From Moorena bouillonii PNG (GTDB taxonomy: Bacteria; Cyanobacteriota; Cyanobacteriia; Cyanobacteriales; Coleofasciculaceae): a stretch of 64,000 bases of DNA. Positions 25,201 through 33,482 of this stretch are shown piece after piece (positions within the stretch are counted from its first letter, which is position 1; the number at the start of each line of letters is the position of its first letter). Made by a program: the position numbers and the translations under genes. Location: positions 572,918-636,917 of the forward strand of contig NZ_MKZS01000001.1 of the NCBI RefSeq assembly GCF_001942495.1, in the 5' to 3' direction. The notes beneath the pieces were generated by a model. It was not told the origin of the DNA. It saw only the letters and a program-made list of their open reading frames with translations, and did not search any database.

Positions 25201-27368
25201 AAGAACTGCAAAACCAACTGGCTAAAATAACTAAAAAACAAAGGAAAACCGAAGAAAAGCTGAATCGAATTCTCAGGCAACGATTGCGAGAAGCACGTTG
25301 GGCAGGAATGGCACTGTTCAGTCTGATGGTGATTACCGGTATACTTGGGGTTCGCTACGCTATCAGTAAAACCAACAACCATTTGAGTGACCTGAGCTAC
25401 TCCTCAAAAGCTCTAGTTGATGCCAACAGAACCTTAGATGCCCTCATCCTCAGTTTAGAAGCCGCCCAGGAATTGCAGCAATCCCTTGGGGTTAATCCAG
25501 AAACCCAGACACGGGTAGTCACTGCTCTACAACAGGCAGTTTATGGGGTCAGAGAACGTAACCGTTTAAAGGGACATCGCGATTGGGTTAGTAGTGTCAG
25601 TTTTAGCCCAGATGGTAAGCTGATTGCCTCTGGGAGTCGAGACAAGACTATCAAACTTTGGCGCAAAAACGGTACCTTGCTAAAAACGTTGCGAGGTCAT
25701 TGGGCTGGAATCCACAGTGTCAGTTTTAGTCAAGATGGTCAGATCATCGCTAGTGGTAGTGAAGACAAAACTGTGAAGCTGTGGCGTAAGGATGGATCCC
25801 TGGTAATGACCTTAGATGGGCCAGATGGGCATACCAAAACAGTCCATTGTGTTAGGTTTAGCGCTGATAGCGAAATGATCGCATCGGCTAGTGAGGACAA
25901 AACCATCAAACTATGGAGTAAAGATGGTGTTTTACTCCAGACTCTAACCGGTCACAGTGATTCAGTGTTGGGGGTTAGTATTTCTCCCAATGGTCAGTTA
26001 ATTGCTTCTGCCAGTAAAGACAAAACTATCAAACTTTGGCGCAGTGACGGAACACTGGTGAAAACCTGGCAAGCTCATACACAACCAGTGGTGAGTGTCA
26101 GTTTTAGTCCTGATGGCAAGACTATTGCCTCTGCTAGTACAGACAACACTGTCAAACTCTGGCACACTGATGGAGAATTAATTGATACCCTCGAAGGTCA
26201 TCGTAATTGGGTTCTCGATGTCAGTTTTAGCTCGGATGGTCAGAGGCTAGCTACGGCTAGTGCTGATCACACTATCAAACTCTGGAACAGTGATGGGGAA
26301 TTAATCGAAACCTTGGCTGGACATAGCGAGATGGTGCTAGATGTCAGTTTTAGTCCGGACAACAAGACTATTGCATCTGCTAGTGCAGACAAAACCATTA
26401 GACTCTGGGCCAGTGACGGAGGGATACTGGCACCGATCCGCCATAATCAAACCGTCAGAAGTGTAAGTTTCAGCCCCGATGGTGAAATGATTGCTACTGC
26501 TAGTGCCGACAATACCATTCAACTGTTGAGGCTTCAGGATCGTACCATAAAAGCCTTCTCTGCTCATGGTCAAGGGTTGACTGGAATTAGTTTCAGCCCT
26601 GATAGCACGATCATGGCTAGCGCTAGTGAAGATAAAACGGTGAAACTCTGGAATTTAGATGGCTCCTTGCTTCATACTCTAGAAGGACACCAGGATCAGG
26701 TTTGGGGAGTTAGTTTTAGTCCCGATAGTAAGTTAATTGCTTCTGCTAGTGCTGACAAAACCGTTAAACTCTGGAATTTAGATGGCACCTTGTTCAAGAC
26801 CTTAGAGGGACACCAGGATAAAGTTTGGGGGGTCAGTTTTAGCCCAGACAGCAAACAGATTGCCTCTGCTAGTAATGATGGCACGGTAAAACTCTGGAAT
26901 CGTGATGGCAAGTTGCTCAATACCTTGAAAGAGCATAATGATGCTGTCAATTGGGTCAGTTTTAGTCCAGATGGCGAGATGATTGCCTCTGCTAGTAGTG
27001 ATGGCACCGTAAAACTCTGGAATCGTGATGGCAAGTTGCTCAATACCTTGAAAGGCCATAATGGTGCCGTGAATTGGGTTAGTTTCAGTCCTGATGGAAC
27101 CTTAATCGCATCTGCGAGTAGTGATACAACAGTTAATCTTTGGAGTCGGGATGGACATTTAATTAATACCTTTAAGGGACACAACGATTCGGTATTTGGA
27201 GTTAGTTTTAGTCCCGATAGTAAGTTAATTGCTTCTGCTAGTAAAGACAAAACAATGATTTTGTGGAATTTGGATGTGGATTATTTGCTACGGCGCGGTT
27301 GTAGTTGGTTGTACGATTATTGGCACCATAACCGTGAAGGTCAGAGGGATAAGCTTTGTGGATTTTAA
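22164..27368 (+). CDS. Giant TPR-STAND NTPase-WD40 protein
   Basis: This 1734-residue protein has, in order: an N-terminal segment (about 1-220) with GEFSLVIVRCNYQG; an Asn/Leu/Gln/Pro/Thr low-complexity linker (222-291) made of NLQPTN units; TPR-like helices (about 300-610); and a STAND NTPase with P-loop VIHGQSGVGKSSIVHAG (about 649-665) and LLTVLIFDQFEEFFSVY as Walker B. A coiled coil (about 985-1040) and one membrane helix (GMALFSLMVITGILGVRYAI, about 1046-1065) follow. Fourteen WD40 repeats at about 1135-1705 would form two seven-bladed propellers. STAND proteins of this layout act as ligand-triggered switches in signalling, cell death or antiviral defence. The last WD repeats are nearly identical at DNA level, a sign of recent expansion. 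Domain calls are firm; the role is inference. Confidence 0.85.
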   Translation: MVETKSPADAAQYNDSTLKALSRAIAFSQGEFSLVIVRCNYQGLQQQMLQRLKALCQPQYQITEFIIPPSATTLYTTIQNYEHRELGRGEDKGIGRCEHRESSSPINPSSPDSLTSSPPHSALLIVGLESVVALEELLTSTNQVRDEFRKRLTFPLILWVNDQVLQKLMRLAPDFGSWAATPLKFELTTTELVNFLGQKAQMVFACLLNSGEPSPSSTQEIPNPNLQPTNIQPSNIQHSNLQPSNLQPTNLQPTNLQPSNLQPTNQPSTNLQHSNLQPPNLQPPNLQPTNPDICITYSRNSALQNQRRFELDFALKDLHSRGITLDKELDASLEFVLGLDDYRSDRINLAKKRFRKSLKVWQQTDNLERQGLLLFYLGLCYCRQADQNQAHKQRYWEEAWPYLHQSMGIFTQAGRHDLVAIFISKLAELLQHLQAWSFLQTTSQQALSLHETYGTQVQLAQDYGFLAEVALEQSRWDDAGQLAEKALLILVVAADDQPHDQGLHPLLLAQLYRLFLVKSQGKQGNLAEAVKQLEKASHKLADAIESSNYRYEPQRYLHLLERLRSLYFEQGQYLEAFRIKQEQRAVEQLYGFRAFIGASRLQPPRGANNPSWHGVQPQDLIPQEMAASGRQRDVNRLMERITRADHKLTVIHGQSGVGKSSIVHAGLVPALKNRPLGDRIGLPIVVQVYTDWVGELHKHLADQLLGNGNEDPLLREKFLNSNGNALIDSVLEQLQHNADNNLLTVLIFDQFEEFFSVYSHQSQRKLFYYFLVNCLKLPYLKLIFSIRDNALHKLLELEHYTWDVIESNILDKKIRYPLVNFSLEDAYSVIQSLTHRANFYLEPALIDELVRELGAEIGEVRPIELQVVGAQLQAENITTLAQYQHLGPKAKLVERFLEKVIKDCGPENETAAWLVLSLLIDDNKNRPLKNRSELAIESSLEDHTLDLILEIFEKSGLVFLLPEVTINRYQLVHDYLVDVIRQKKQSKLQAELENLRQKDKQSQDKIEQLVKEQELQNQLAKITKKQRKTEEKLNRILRQRLREARWAGMALFSLMVITGILGVRYAISKTNNHLSDLSYSSKALVDANRTLDALILSLEAAQELQQSLGVNPETQTRVVTALQQAVYGVRERNRLKGHRDWVSSVSFSPDGKLIASGSRDKTIKLWRKNGTLLKTLRGHWAGIHSVSFSQDGQIIASGSEDKTVKLWRKDGSLVMTLDGPDGHTKTVHCVRFSADSEMIASASEDKTIKLWSKDGVLLQTLTGHSDSVLGVSISPNGQLIASASKDKTIKLWRSDGTLVKTWQAHTQPVVSVSFSPDGKTIASASTDNTVKLWHTDGELIDTLEGHRNWVLDVSFSSDGQRLATASADHTIKLWNSDGELIETLAGHSEMVLDVSFSPDNKTIASASADKTIRLWASDGGILAPIRHNQTVRSVSFSPDGEMIATASADNTIQLLRLQDRTIKAFSAHGQGLTGISFSPDSTIMASASEDKTVKLWNLDGSLLHTLEGHQDQVWGVSFSPDSKLIASASADKTVKLWNLDGTLFKTLEGHQDKVWGVSFSPDSKQIASASNDGTVKLWNRDGKLLNTLKEHNDAVNWVSFSPDGEMIASASSDGTVKLWNRDGKLLNTLKGHNGAVNWVSFSPDGTLIASASSDTTVNLWSRDGHLINTFKGHNDSVFGVSFSPDSKLIASASKDKTMILWNLDVDYLLRRGCSWLYDYWHHNREGQRDKLCGF
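22830..23035. repeat. TTCAACC heptamer repeat inside a coding region
   Basis: About 20 units of CCAACCTTCAACCAAGCAA type run in frame and encode NLQPSN/NLQPTN/NIQHSN. The motif is the same TTCAACC heptamer that fills spacers at 12411-12815 and 54600-54756, so an intergenic repeat family seems to have expanded inside this gene while keeping it open. Confidence 0.85.
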
Positions 27369-27738
27369 CTATAAGGGAGTAGGGAGTAGGGAGTAGGGAA
27401 TCGGGAGTAGGGAATCGGGAATCGGGAATCGGGAATCGGGAATTGGGAATCGGGAATTGGGAATCGGGAATCGGGAGTAGGGAATCGGGAATTGGGAATC
27501 GGGAAAAATCCTGGTAGTGGTATACAATTCTTGACTTTAGCTCCCGAAACCTTAACCAGACCAACGCCTACATCACTACATCTTTACCAGTACCATCAAA
27601 AAATCAAATCAAAGGAGTTTTTTCCTACTCTTACCTGCTCCGAAGCTCCCTCTATATAACGTTTTCAATTAGATCATGAAACCAAATTCTGAGTTATCAA
27701 AACATCAAAAAATCCTAGGTTTTCTTTCCTACTATTCC
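27369..27738. repeat. GGGAATC tandem repeats and AT-rich spacer
   Basis: About sixteen units of GGGAATCGGGAATTGGGAGTA type cover 27373-27505. No gene was identified in the rest. The block separates the convergent STAND-WD40 and haemagglutinin-type genes. Confidence 0.75.
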
Positions 27739-30700
27739 CTACGGTGCGCTTTCCGTAGGCGAATTAAATTCGCCACGGGTCGCACCGCTCCCGACTCCCG
27801 ACTCCCGACTCCCGACTCCCGACTCCCTATTCCCTGTTCCCTGTTCCCTATTCCCTCTTCCCGAATGACAATCAAGATTGGGCAATATCTGCTCCACAGG
27901 AGTCCCGTTAAACGGTTGCGCCGTCAGAATAATCGTGCCATCCTTTGCTATTACCCAGCCTTGGGCTTCGATAATCACTTTTTTGTCTTGACGGGGTCTG
28001 ACTAAAGATTGCTGCGGTAATGGTTGTCTGGTGTTGGCTAACCTAGGGCTCCTTCGCCACCCCACTGTTCTGTGGGCATTAATCACTGGATTCTCTGGAG
28101 TTGGTGGTAAACCCCCCTTTCCGGTAATGATAAAGGAACTCCCGCCAGCAATCCGATTATTCTCAAAGCCACAAAGGTCATTGGCGAGGATGGCTTCTGC
28201 ATCTACCGGGCTTCCTGGTAATTCGGTTAAGCCTGAGGTGGGGTCTACCTGTGGGATGTTGAGTATGACTTGACCGTTGAAGGATGAGCCAAGCTCAGAA
28301 GTGGCAGTGATGTCATTGTCTGGAGTTAGACGATCCCGAAACTCTAAACCAAAGATGCCTTGGGCATTAATCTCAACACGACCTCCTGAACCTTCTTCAG
28401 CATTGGCGGTGATATCGCTATTTCCGAGACCGACTAGGGTATCAGTATCAATGGTGATATTGCCCCCATCAGTATTGTCGGCATTAGTTAGAATCAAGCT
28501 TCGGTTGAGGAGTCGGATGTCACGAGCTTCTAGGATAATATTGCCTTTTTCTCCTGCTGTTTCTGCTGTGATGATTCCTTTGTTGTCAAGGAAGATGGAG
28601 TTAGCATTAATCTCTACCTTGCCTGCTGAAGTTCTCTGTTCAAAACTTCTAGCACTAACTTCTGCTCCATCAGAGATTATTAACTTGTCAGTGGTAATAT
28701 TCAACAACTCTCCGGCATTTCCTGTGCCTTCAGTTAGAGTAAACAAGCCGCTGGGAAACTCACCATCGGCTGAGGTACTAGTACCAATGATTTGAACACT
28801 AGAGGAGGCATTGACAGTCACATTTCCCCCGTCCCCTTGACCAAAAGTGGCAGCTGAAACTTGTGCTCCATCTTTGACAATTAACTTGCCAGTGGTAATA
28901 TTGAGATCTCCCGCTTTTCCTTTCCCTTGAGTTTGAGTAGACAAGCGACTGAGACGCCGACCATCAGCTGAGGTACCAATCACTTGAACCGTAGAGGAAG
29001 TATTCACATTCAAATCTCCCCCATTCCCTTCACCAAAAGTGCCAGCTGAAACTTGTGCTCCATCAGATACAATTAATTGCCCAGTGTTAATACTCAAATT
29101 TTGCGCATTTCCTATCCCTTCAGTTAGAGTAAACAAGCCGCTGGAAATCCTGCCATCGGCTGAGGTACCAATCAGTTGAACAGATTCAGAGGCATCCACA
29201 GTCAAATTTCCCCCATCCCCTTCACCAACAGTGGCAGCTGAAACTTGTGCTCCATCAGATACAATTAATTGCCCAGTGGTAATATTTAACTCTCCCGCAT
29301 TTCCTGTCCCTTGAGTTTGAGTACGCAAGCTGCTGCCAATCCGACCATCGGCTGAGGTACCAATCACTTGAACCGTAGAGTCGGCATTCACAGTCAAATC
29401 TCCCCCGTCCCCTTCACCAAAAGTACTAGCTGAAACCGCTGCTCCATCAGATACCATTAACTGCCCAGTGGCAATACTCACATTTCCTGCTTTTCCTATC
29501 CCTTCAGTTTGAGTAAACAAGCGGCTGGTAAACCCACCATCTGCTGAGGTACCAATCAGTTGAAAAGATTCAGAGGCATCCACTGTCACATTTCCGGCGT
29601 CCCCTTGACCAATAGTGCTAGCATTAACAACTGCTCCATCAGAGACGATTAACTCCCCAGTGGTAATACTGACATCTCCCCCTTTTCCTATCCCAGAAGT
29701 TAGAGCAAGCAAGCCGCTGCGAGACCGACCATCGGCTGAGGTACCCATCACTTGAACCTTGGAAGAGGCATCCACAGTCAAATTTCCGCCGTCCCCTTCA
29801 CCCCTTGTGCTAGCATCAAAAACTGCTCCATCAGAGACGATTAACTCCCCAGTGGTAATACTGACATTTCCCCCTTTTCCTATCCCAGAAGTTAGAGCAA
29901 ACAAGCCGCTGGGAATCCTACCATCGGCTGAGGTACCAATCACTTGAACCTTAGAAGAGGCATCCACAGTCAAATTTCCGCCGTCCCTTTCACCCAAAGT
30001 GCTAACTGAAACAAATGCTCCATCAGAGACGATTAACTCCCCAGTGGTAATACTGACATCTCCCGCTTTTCCTATCCCAGAACTTAGAGCAAACAAGCCG
30101 CTGGGCAACTGACCATTAGCTGAAGTACCAATCACTTGAACAGTAGAGTCCGCATCCACTGTCAAATTTCCGCTGTCCCCTTCACCAAAAGTGCTAGCTG
30201 AAACTTGTGCTCCATCAGAGACCATTAACTGCCCAGTGGTAATACTCACATCTCCCGCTTTTCCTGTTGCTCCTGGAAGAACTAGGGCTCCCAAGAGGCT
30301 GCGAGTACCATCAGACGCACCAACCACTCGCACAGATTCAGTGGCATCCACTGTCAAATCTCCCCCCTGTCCTGAGCCGGATACATTAGCACCTATAATA
30401 GAACCATCCTCAAGACTCAACTGAGAAGCTCGAACCTCTATCCCACCGCCACTGCCACCCCCTTCAGTATTCGCAAAAACCAAAGAGCGATCGCGTAAAC
30501 TCACATTAGCCCCCTGCACCTGGATACTGCCACCACCAAAGCCACTGGTAGTGACAACAGCACCCTCGGACAAACTAATATCCTGAAACTCTTGAACTGC
30601 TGAATAATCCAACCCAAAACTACTATCCGTTGGGGTCAAGTTAACCACACCATTACCCACACTCCCCAGCTCAATGCGTCCATCCAATGCAGCTATAACA

Positions 30701-31323
30701 CCACCAGGAATAGTAACCTCACCACCAATTAGCCCTAAGGTTTGACCATTTGGTACCAGAAACAGACTAGACTGATTAGTAATACTCCCTGGATTGGATC
30801 CATATTGCAACCCAGATGGAATATTAATAGTTAATAACGGTTTATCATTGGGATTTTTTGCGCTGAATACTGTGCCATCGTCAAACAACACACTATCAGC
30901 AGTACTCCCAAAAAATGAGCCTCCCAGATCTAGTCTGCTATTGGAACCGAAGACAATACCATTGGGATTTATCAAAAATAAATTAGCATTTCGCAATACT
31001 CCCAGAGTCCCCAAAATATTAGAAACATTTGTTCCAGTTACCCGACTCAGGATGTTGGCAACTCCTGCTGGATTCGCAAAATAAACTCGCCCAAACTCGG
31101 CCACATTGAAATCCGAAAAGCTGTGGAAGAGATTACTGTCTCTAATCGCTCCACCTTCTATCAAATCTGCCAGGGCACCATTAATAGTCACATTGGGTGT
31201 TACTACAGAACTTTCATTACCGAGGGTATTATCTGGGGTTATTTGCCCTAATGCCGTAGTTGCACCCAGTAGAGAACAAAGAACAAAAGGACTTGCTGCG
31301 ACAAGTTGGTCAATCCGAGGTTT
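27739..31323 (-). CDS. Haemagglutinin-type exoprotein (two-partner secretion), 5' end lost to a group II intron
   Basis: The protein has about 1190 residues. It keeps a hydrophobic export segment (ASPFVLCSLLGATTALGQ), then the TPS domain start ITPDNTLGNESSVV with NLFHSFSDFNV, VYFANPAGV and LFLINPNGIVFG. Nine tandem 64-residue units (GIGKAGDVSITTGELIVSDG...) form a predicted beta-helix. Such proteins leave the cell through a ShlB/FhaC-type pore; no such pore gene is in the window. The original start codon is missing: intron sequence abuts codon AAA at 31323. The open frame can be extended to a GTG at 31356 inside intron domain VI, which could give a makeshift start. The C-terminus ([19 protein letters not shown]) is encoded by the GGGAATC/GACTCCC intergenic repeat, so the native end is probably near LPNLDCHSG. 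Expression is doubtful. Confidence 0.75.
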   Translation of the reverse strand, partial: KPRIDQLVAASPFVLCSLLGATTALGQITPDNTLGNESSVVTPNVTINGALADLIEGGAIRDSNLFHSFSDFNVAEFGRVYFANPAGVANILSRVTGTNVSNILGTLGVLRNANLFLINPNGIVFGSNSRLDLGGSFFGSTADSVLFDDGTVFSAKNPNDKPLLTINIPSGLQYGSNPGSITNQSSLFLVPNGQTLGLIGGEVTIPGGVIAALDGRIELGSVGNGVVNLTPTDSSFGLDYSAVQEFQDISLSEGAVVTTSGFGGGSIQVQGANVSLRDRSLVFANTEGGGSGGGIEVRASQLSLEDGSIIGANVSGSGQGGDLTVDATESVRVVGASDGTRSLLGALVLPGATGKAGDVSITTGQLMVSDGAQVSASTFGEGDSGNLTVDADSTVQVIGTSANGQLPSGLFALSSGIGKAGDVSITTGELIVSDGAFVSVSTLGERDGGNLTVDASSKVQVIGTSADGRIPSGLFALTSGIGKGGNVSITTGELIVSDGAVFDASTRGEGDGGNLTVDASSKVQVMGTSADGRSRSGLLALTSGIGKGGDVSITTGELIVSDGAVVNASTIGQGDAGNVTVDASESFQLIGTSADGGFTSRLFTQTEGIGKAGNVSIATGQLMVSDGAAVSASTFGEGDGGDLTVNADSTVQVIGTSADGRIGSSLRTQTQGTGNAGELNITTGQLIVSDGAQVSAATVGEGDGGNLTVDASESVQLIGTSADGRISSGLFTLTEGIGNAQNLSINTGQLIVSDGAQVSAGTFGEGNGGDLNVNTSSTVQVIGTSADGRRLSRLSTQTQGKGKAGDLNITTGKLIVKDGAQVSAATFGQGDGGNVTVNASSSVQIIGTSTSADGEFPSGLFTLTEGTGNAGELLNITTDKLIISDGAEVSARSFEQRTSAGKVEINANSIFLDNKGIITAETAGEKGNIILEARDIRLLNRSLILTNADNTDGGNITIDTDTLVGLGNSDITANAEEGSGGRVEINAQGIFGLEFRDRLTPDNDITATSELGSSFNGQVILNIPQVDPTSGLTELPGSPVDAEAILANDLCGFENNRIAGGSSFIITGKGGLPPTPENPVINAHRTVGWRRSPRLANTRQPLPQQSLVRPRQDKKVIIEAQGWVIAKDGTIILTAQPFNGTPVEQILPNLDCHSGRGNREQGTGNRESGVGSRESGVGSGATRGEFNSPTESAP

Positions 31324-33482
31324 ATTAGAGTCGATGCCCGGTATTATCCGGGGCACCTCTCCTTCAAATCCGTACGTGAAGGTTTCCCCTCATACGGCTC
31401 CTAGGTGTCCTTGTCTTTCGACTTGCCCCCGTGAATATATTGGTGACAGCTTTGGTGAACAGCCATTAGGTTGTTTATCTTCCAGTTGTCATGATTTCCA
31501 TCAATGTGGTGAAGGTGTACCTTTTCCTCACTAACGAATTTCAGTCCGCAATATTCACAGGAATGGTTTTGCTTCTTTAAAGCCTCTGCTGTAGCATCGA
31601 AGTAGAGCTTAGAGTTTCTCTGACTCCAATAGACTAAATCTCCGTCATATGGGGATTTAGTCCCTTTTACCATTACGTGTTTATTTTGTTCATACTCAAC
31701 TGCGGGGAAGCTTTTCTTGCATAGCTTATTGGCCTGATATCGGTTCGTCTTTTTTTCCTTGCGGAATTTTCGATTTGCCGTGTTATTCATGAACCATAAT
31801 CTATCTCGGGAGCTGCTCATGTCACAGTTTTTGTGGTAATTCCTCCATCCACGTACAATGGGGGCTAGTTTTTTGGCTTTAGTTTCCGCACCATAATTCG
31901 AGCTGTTGACTATGGTCTTTATTTTCTTACGGATGTTCTTATGATTCTCCACTGAGGGAGTGCAATGAAACTTTCCGTTTTGCTTGACACGCATGTGCCA
32001 TCCCAGAAAATCGAATCCATCTGTCGTTTTGGTTATCTTGGTCTTTTCTTCACTGATTTCCATCCCGCGCTCTGCCAAAAATTTCTTGATTTTATTCAAG
32101 ATTTTTTCGGCGTTATCTTTTGGTTTTAGGAATATGACCATGTCGTCCGCATAACGAACGCTAGGGTGTATATCCTCTATTCCGTCAAGTGCAATATTGG
32201 CTAGTAGTGGGCTGACTACACCTCCCTGTGGGGTTCCTTGCTCAGGAAATTCCAGGTCAACTCCGGCCTTAAGGCATCTGAATATCCCAGTCTTCAAACT
32301 TGCTGGTGCAATTAACCTGTCCATGATGGACTTATGGGAAATGCGGTCGAAACACTTTTTAATGTCTAGTTCTATTACTCTCTTGTTGATGCCTTTGCAG
32401 AACGAGTTTAAGTTTTGGAACACGTACTTTTGTACATCATGAGCACTTCTACCTGTCCTAAATCCGTAACTACGGGCGTGGAATGTGGCTTCGTGTGCTG
32501 GTTCGAGGGCGAATTTTGCTAGACATTGCCATGCTCTGTCTGTGATGGTAGGTATCTTGAGTTTTCTTATTTTCCCATTTTTCTTGGGAATTGGGATTTC
32601 GCGAAGACCGGAGTGGTGCCAGTCAAGGGCATTTCCCTTCATTATCTCAAGTACTTTAAACCTTTCATTACAGCTCAGTGCGGTTTTGCCGTCTATTCCG
32701 GCGGTTTTCTTGCCCTGATTGAGCTGAGTCACTTGACGTATGGCCAAAAGTTGAGCTGAGCGGGATTTCAGAATCAGTTTCTGTAGAGACCGAGCTTTCC
32801 TCAAGTCACCAGCTTTAACTGCTTTATATACGCGCCTTTGTAGGCGGAAAAGGTTTTTCCGGAGTTGTTTCCAGTTTTGTCCTTTCCAAAGGTCACTAGA
32901 TTTTTGTCTGTGTCTACCCATACTCTCCATTGGTTTGTATATTCTGAACACCCGTGCCCAGTTTTGAACACATCTTACCCGGTGGTGGGGATTAGGCTTT
33001 GGCATAGCTTACTGAGGTTACGACCGTTCCTCCGACCCTTTTGTTTATTGCCACCGTTTTTACTCGTTCCATCATCCAGATTGTTTTGATGATTTAGGGC
33101 AGTCCAATTTGCCTATCCTCTTCTCGGGGTTACGACTATCAACAGGAAAACGTCGTGAGAATTAAAGGATGAAGTCCACATGGTTTGTTTCAGATTGTGG
33201 CTTCTGCGTAAGACACTTTTCTAGGACTTGTTTGCCCATGTCATCTCCTCCTTAGCGGTAGGGAACCTAATCTGTTTCAGTCCTAATTCCGCCCTGATGC
33301 CAGCGTCACTCTGTAGGTTGCCGCCTACTCGGTGTGGCCAGATAGAGAGTCACTTGTCCCTTCAAGGGGTGGATTTTCACCACCATCCGGAAGATAGTTA
33401 GGATTTTGAGGTGTTATCCTCACGAATCCCCTCACTCATACCCCTCTAGCTTCTAGAGGCTCCTAGTGAGAACGAGCCGCAC
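31324..33482 (-). mobile_element. Group II intron 1 with HNH-type intron-encoded protein
   Basis: The intron is about 2159 bases on the - strand. The 5' end reads GTGCGGCTCG (from 33482), matching the GTGYG consensus. Domain V is a 36-base hairpin at 31365-31400 (GAGCCGTATGAGGGGAAACC on the - strand). Domain VI follows (GTGCCCCGG...CCGGGCATC), and the 3' end is put at ...CTCTAAT, position 31324, by comparison with the second intron, which also ends TTTAAT. The 5' exon is a PKS ketosynthase and the 3' exon is a haemagglutinin-type gene, so the two flanks do not belong to one ancestral gene. The 3' boundary could be off by a few bases. Confidence 0.85.
31401..33005 (-). CDS. Group II intron reverse transcriptase/maturase with HNH domain
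   Basis: This 534-residue multifunctional protein promotes splicing and retrohoming of its own intron. Reverse-transcriptase motifs are present (KKTAGIDGKTAL; KLKIPTITDRAWQCL; GTPQGGVVSPLLANIAL) with the catalytic YADD in VRYADDMVIF (about residue 283). The maturase X region follows (IVRGWRNYHKNC), then a C-terminal HNH endonuclease: CEYCGLKF, VHLHHIDGNHDN and HQSCHQYIHGG. All catalytic residues are intact. The first part (MPKPNPHHRVRCVQNWARVF) may lie before the true start; MESMGRHRQKSSDLWKGQNW is a likely alternative. The stop codon directly abuts domain V, as is common in this intron class. Confidence 0.92.
   Translation of the reverse strand: MPKPNPHHRVRCVQNWARVFRIYKPMESMGRHRQKSSDLWKGQNWKQLRKNLFRLQRRVYKAVKAGDLRKARSLQKLILKSRSAQLLAIRQVTQLNQGKKTAGIDGKTALSCNERFKVLEIMKGNALDWHHSGLREIPIPKKNGKIRKLKIPTITDRAWQCLAKFALEPAHEATFHARSYGFRTGRSAHDVQKYVFQNLNSFCKGINKRVIELDIKKCFDRISHKSIMDRLIAPASLKTGIFRCLKAGVDLEFPEQGTPQGGVVSPLLANIALDGIEDIHPSVRYADDMVIFLKPKDNAEKILNKIKKFLAERGMEISEEKTKITKTTDGFDFLGWHMRVKQNGKFHCTPSVENHKNIRKKIKTIVNSSNYGAETKAKKLAPIVRGWRNYHKNCDMSSSRDRLWFMNNTANRKFRKEKKTNRYQANKLCKKSFPAVEYEQNKHVMVKGTKSPYDGDLVYWSQRNSKLYFDATAEALKKQNHSCEYCGLKFVSEEKVHLHHIDGNHDNWKINNLMAVHQSCHQYIHGGKSKDKDT

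Noticed and set aside
27238..27564. Frame rich in [13 protein letters not shown]
   Set aside because: It is a translation of GGGAATC spacer repeats plus antisense to the end of the WD40 gene.
31324..31356. Taking the GTG at 31356 as the natural start of the first exoprotein
   Set aside because: That codon and the next ten lie in domain VI of the group II intron, so it is a chance extension, not the ancestral start.
28031..31534. Several + strand frames of 60-170 residues across the exoprotein gene
   Set aside because: They are antisense shadows of the beta-helix repeats and show no family features.
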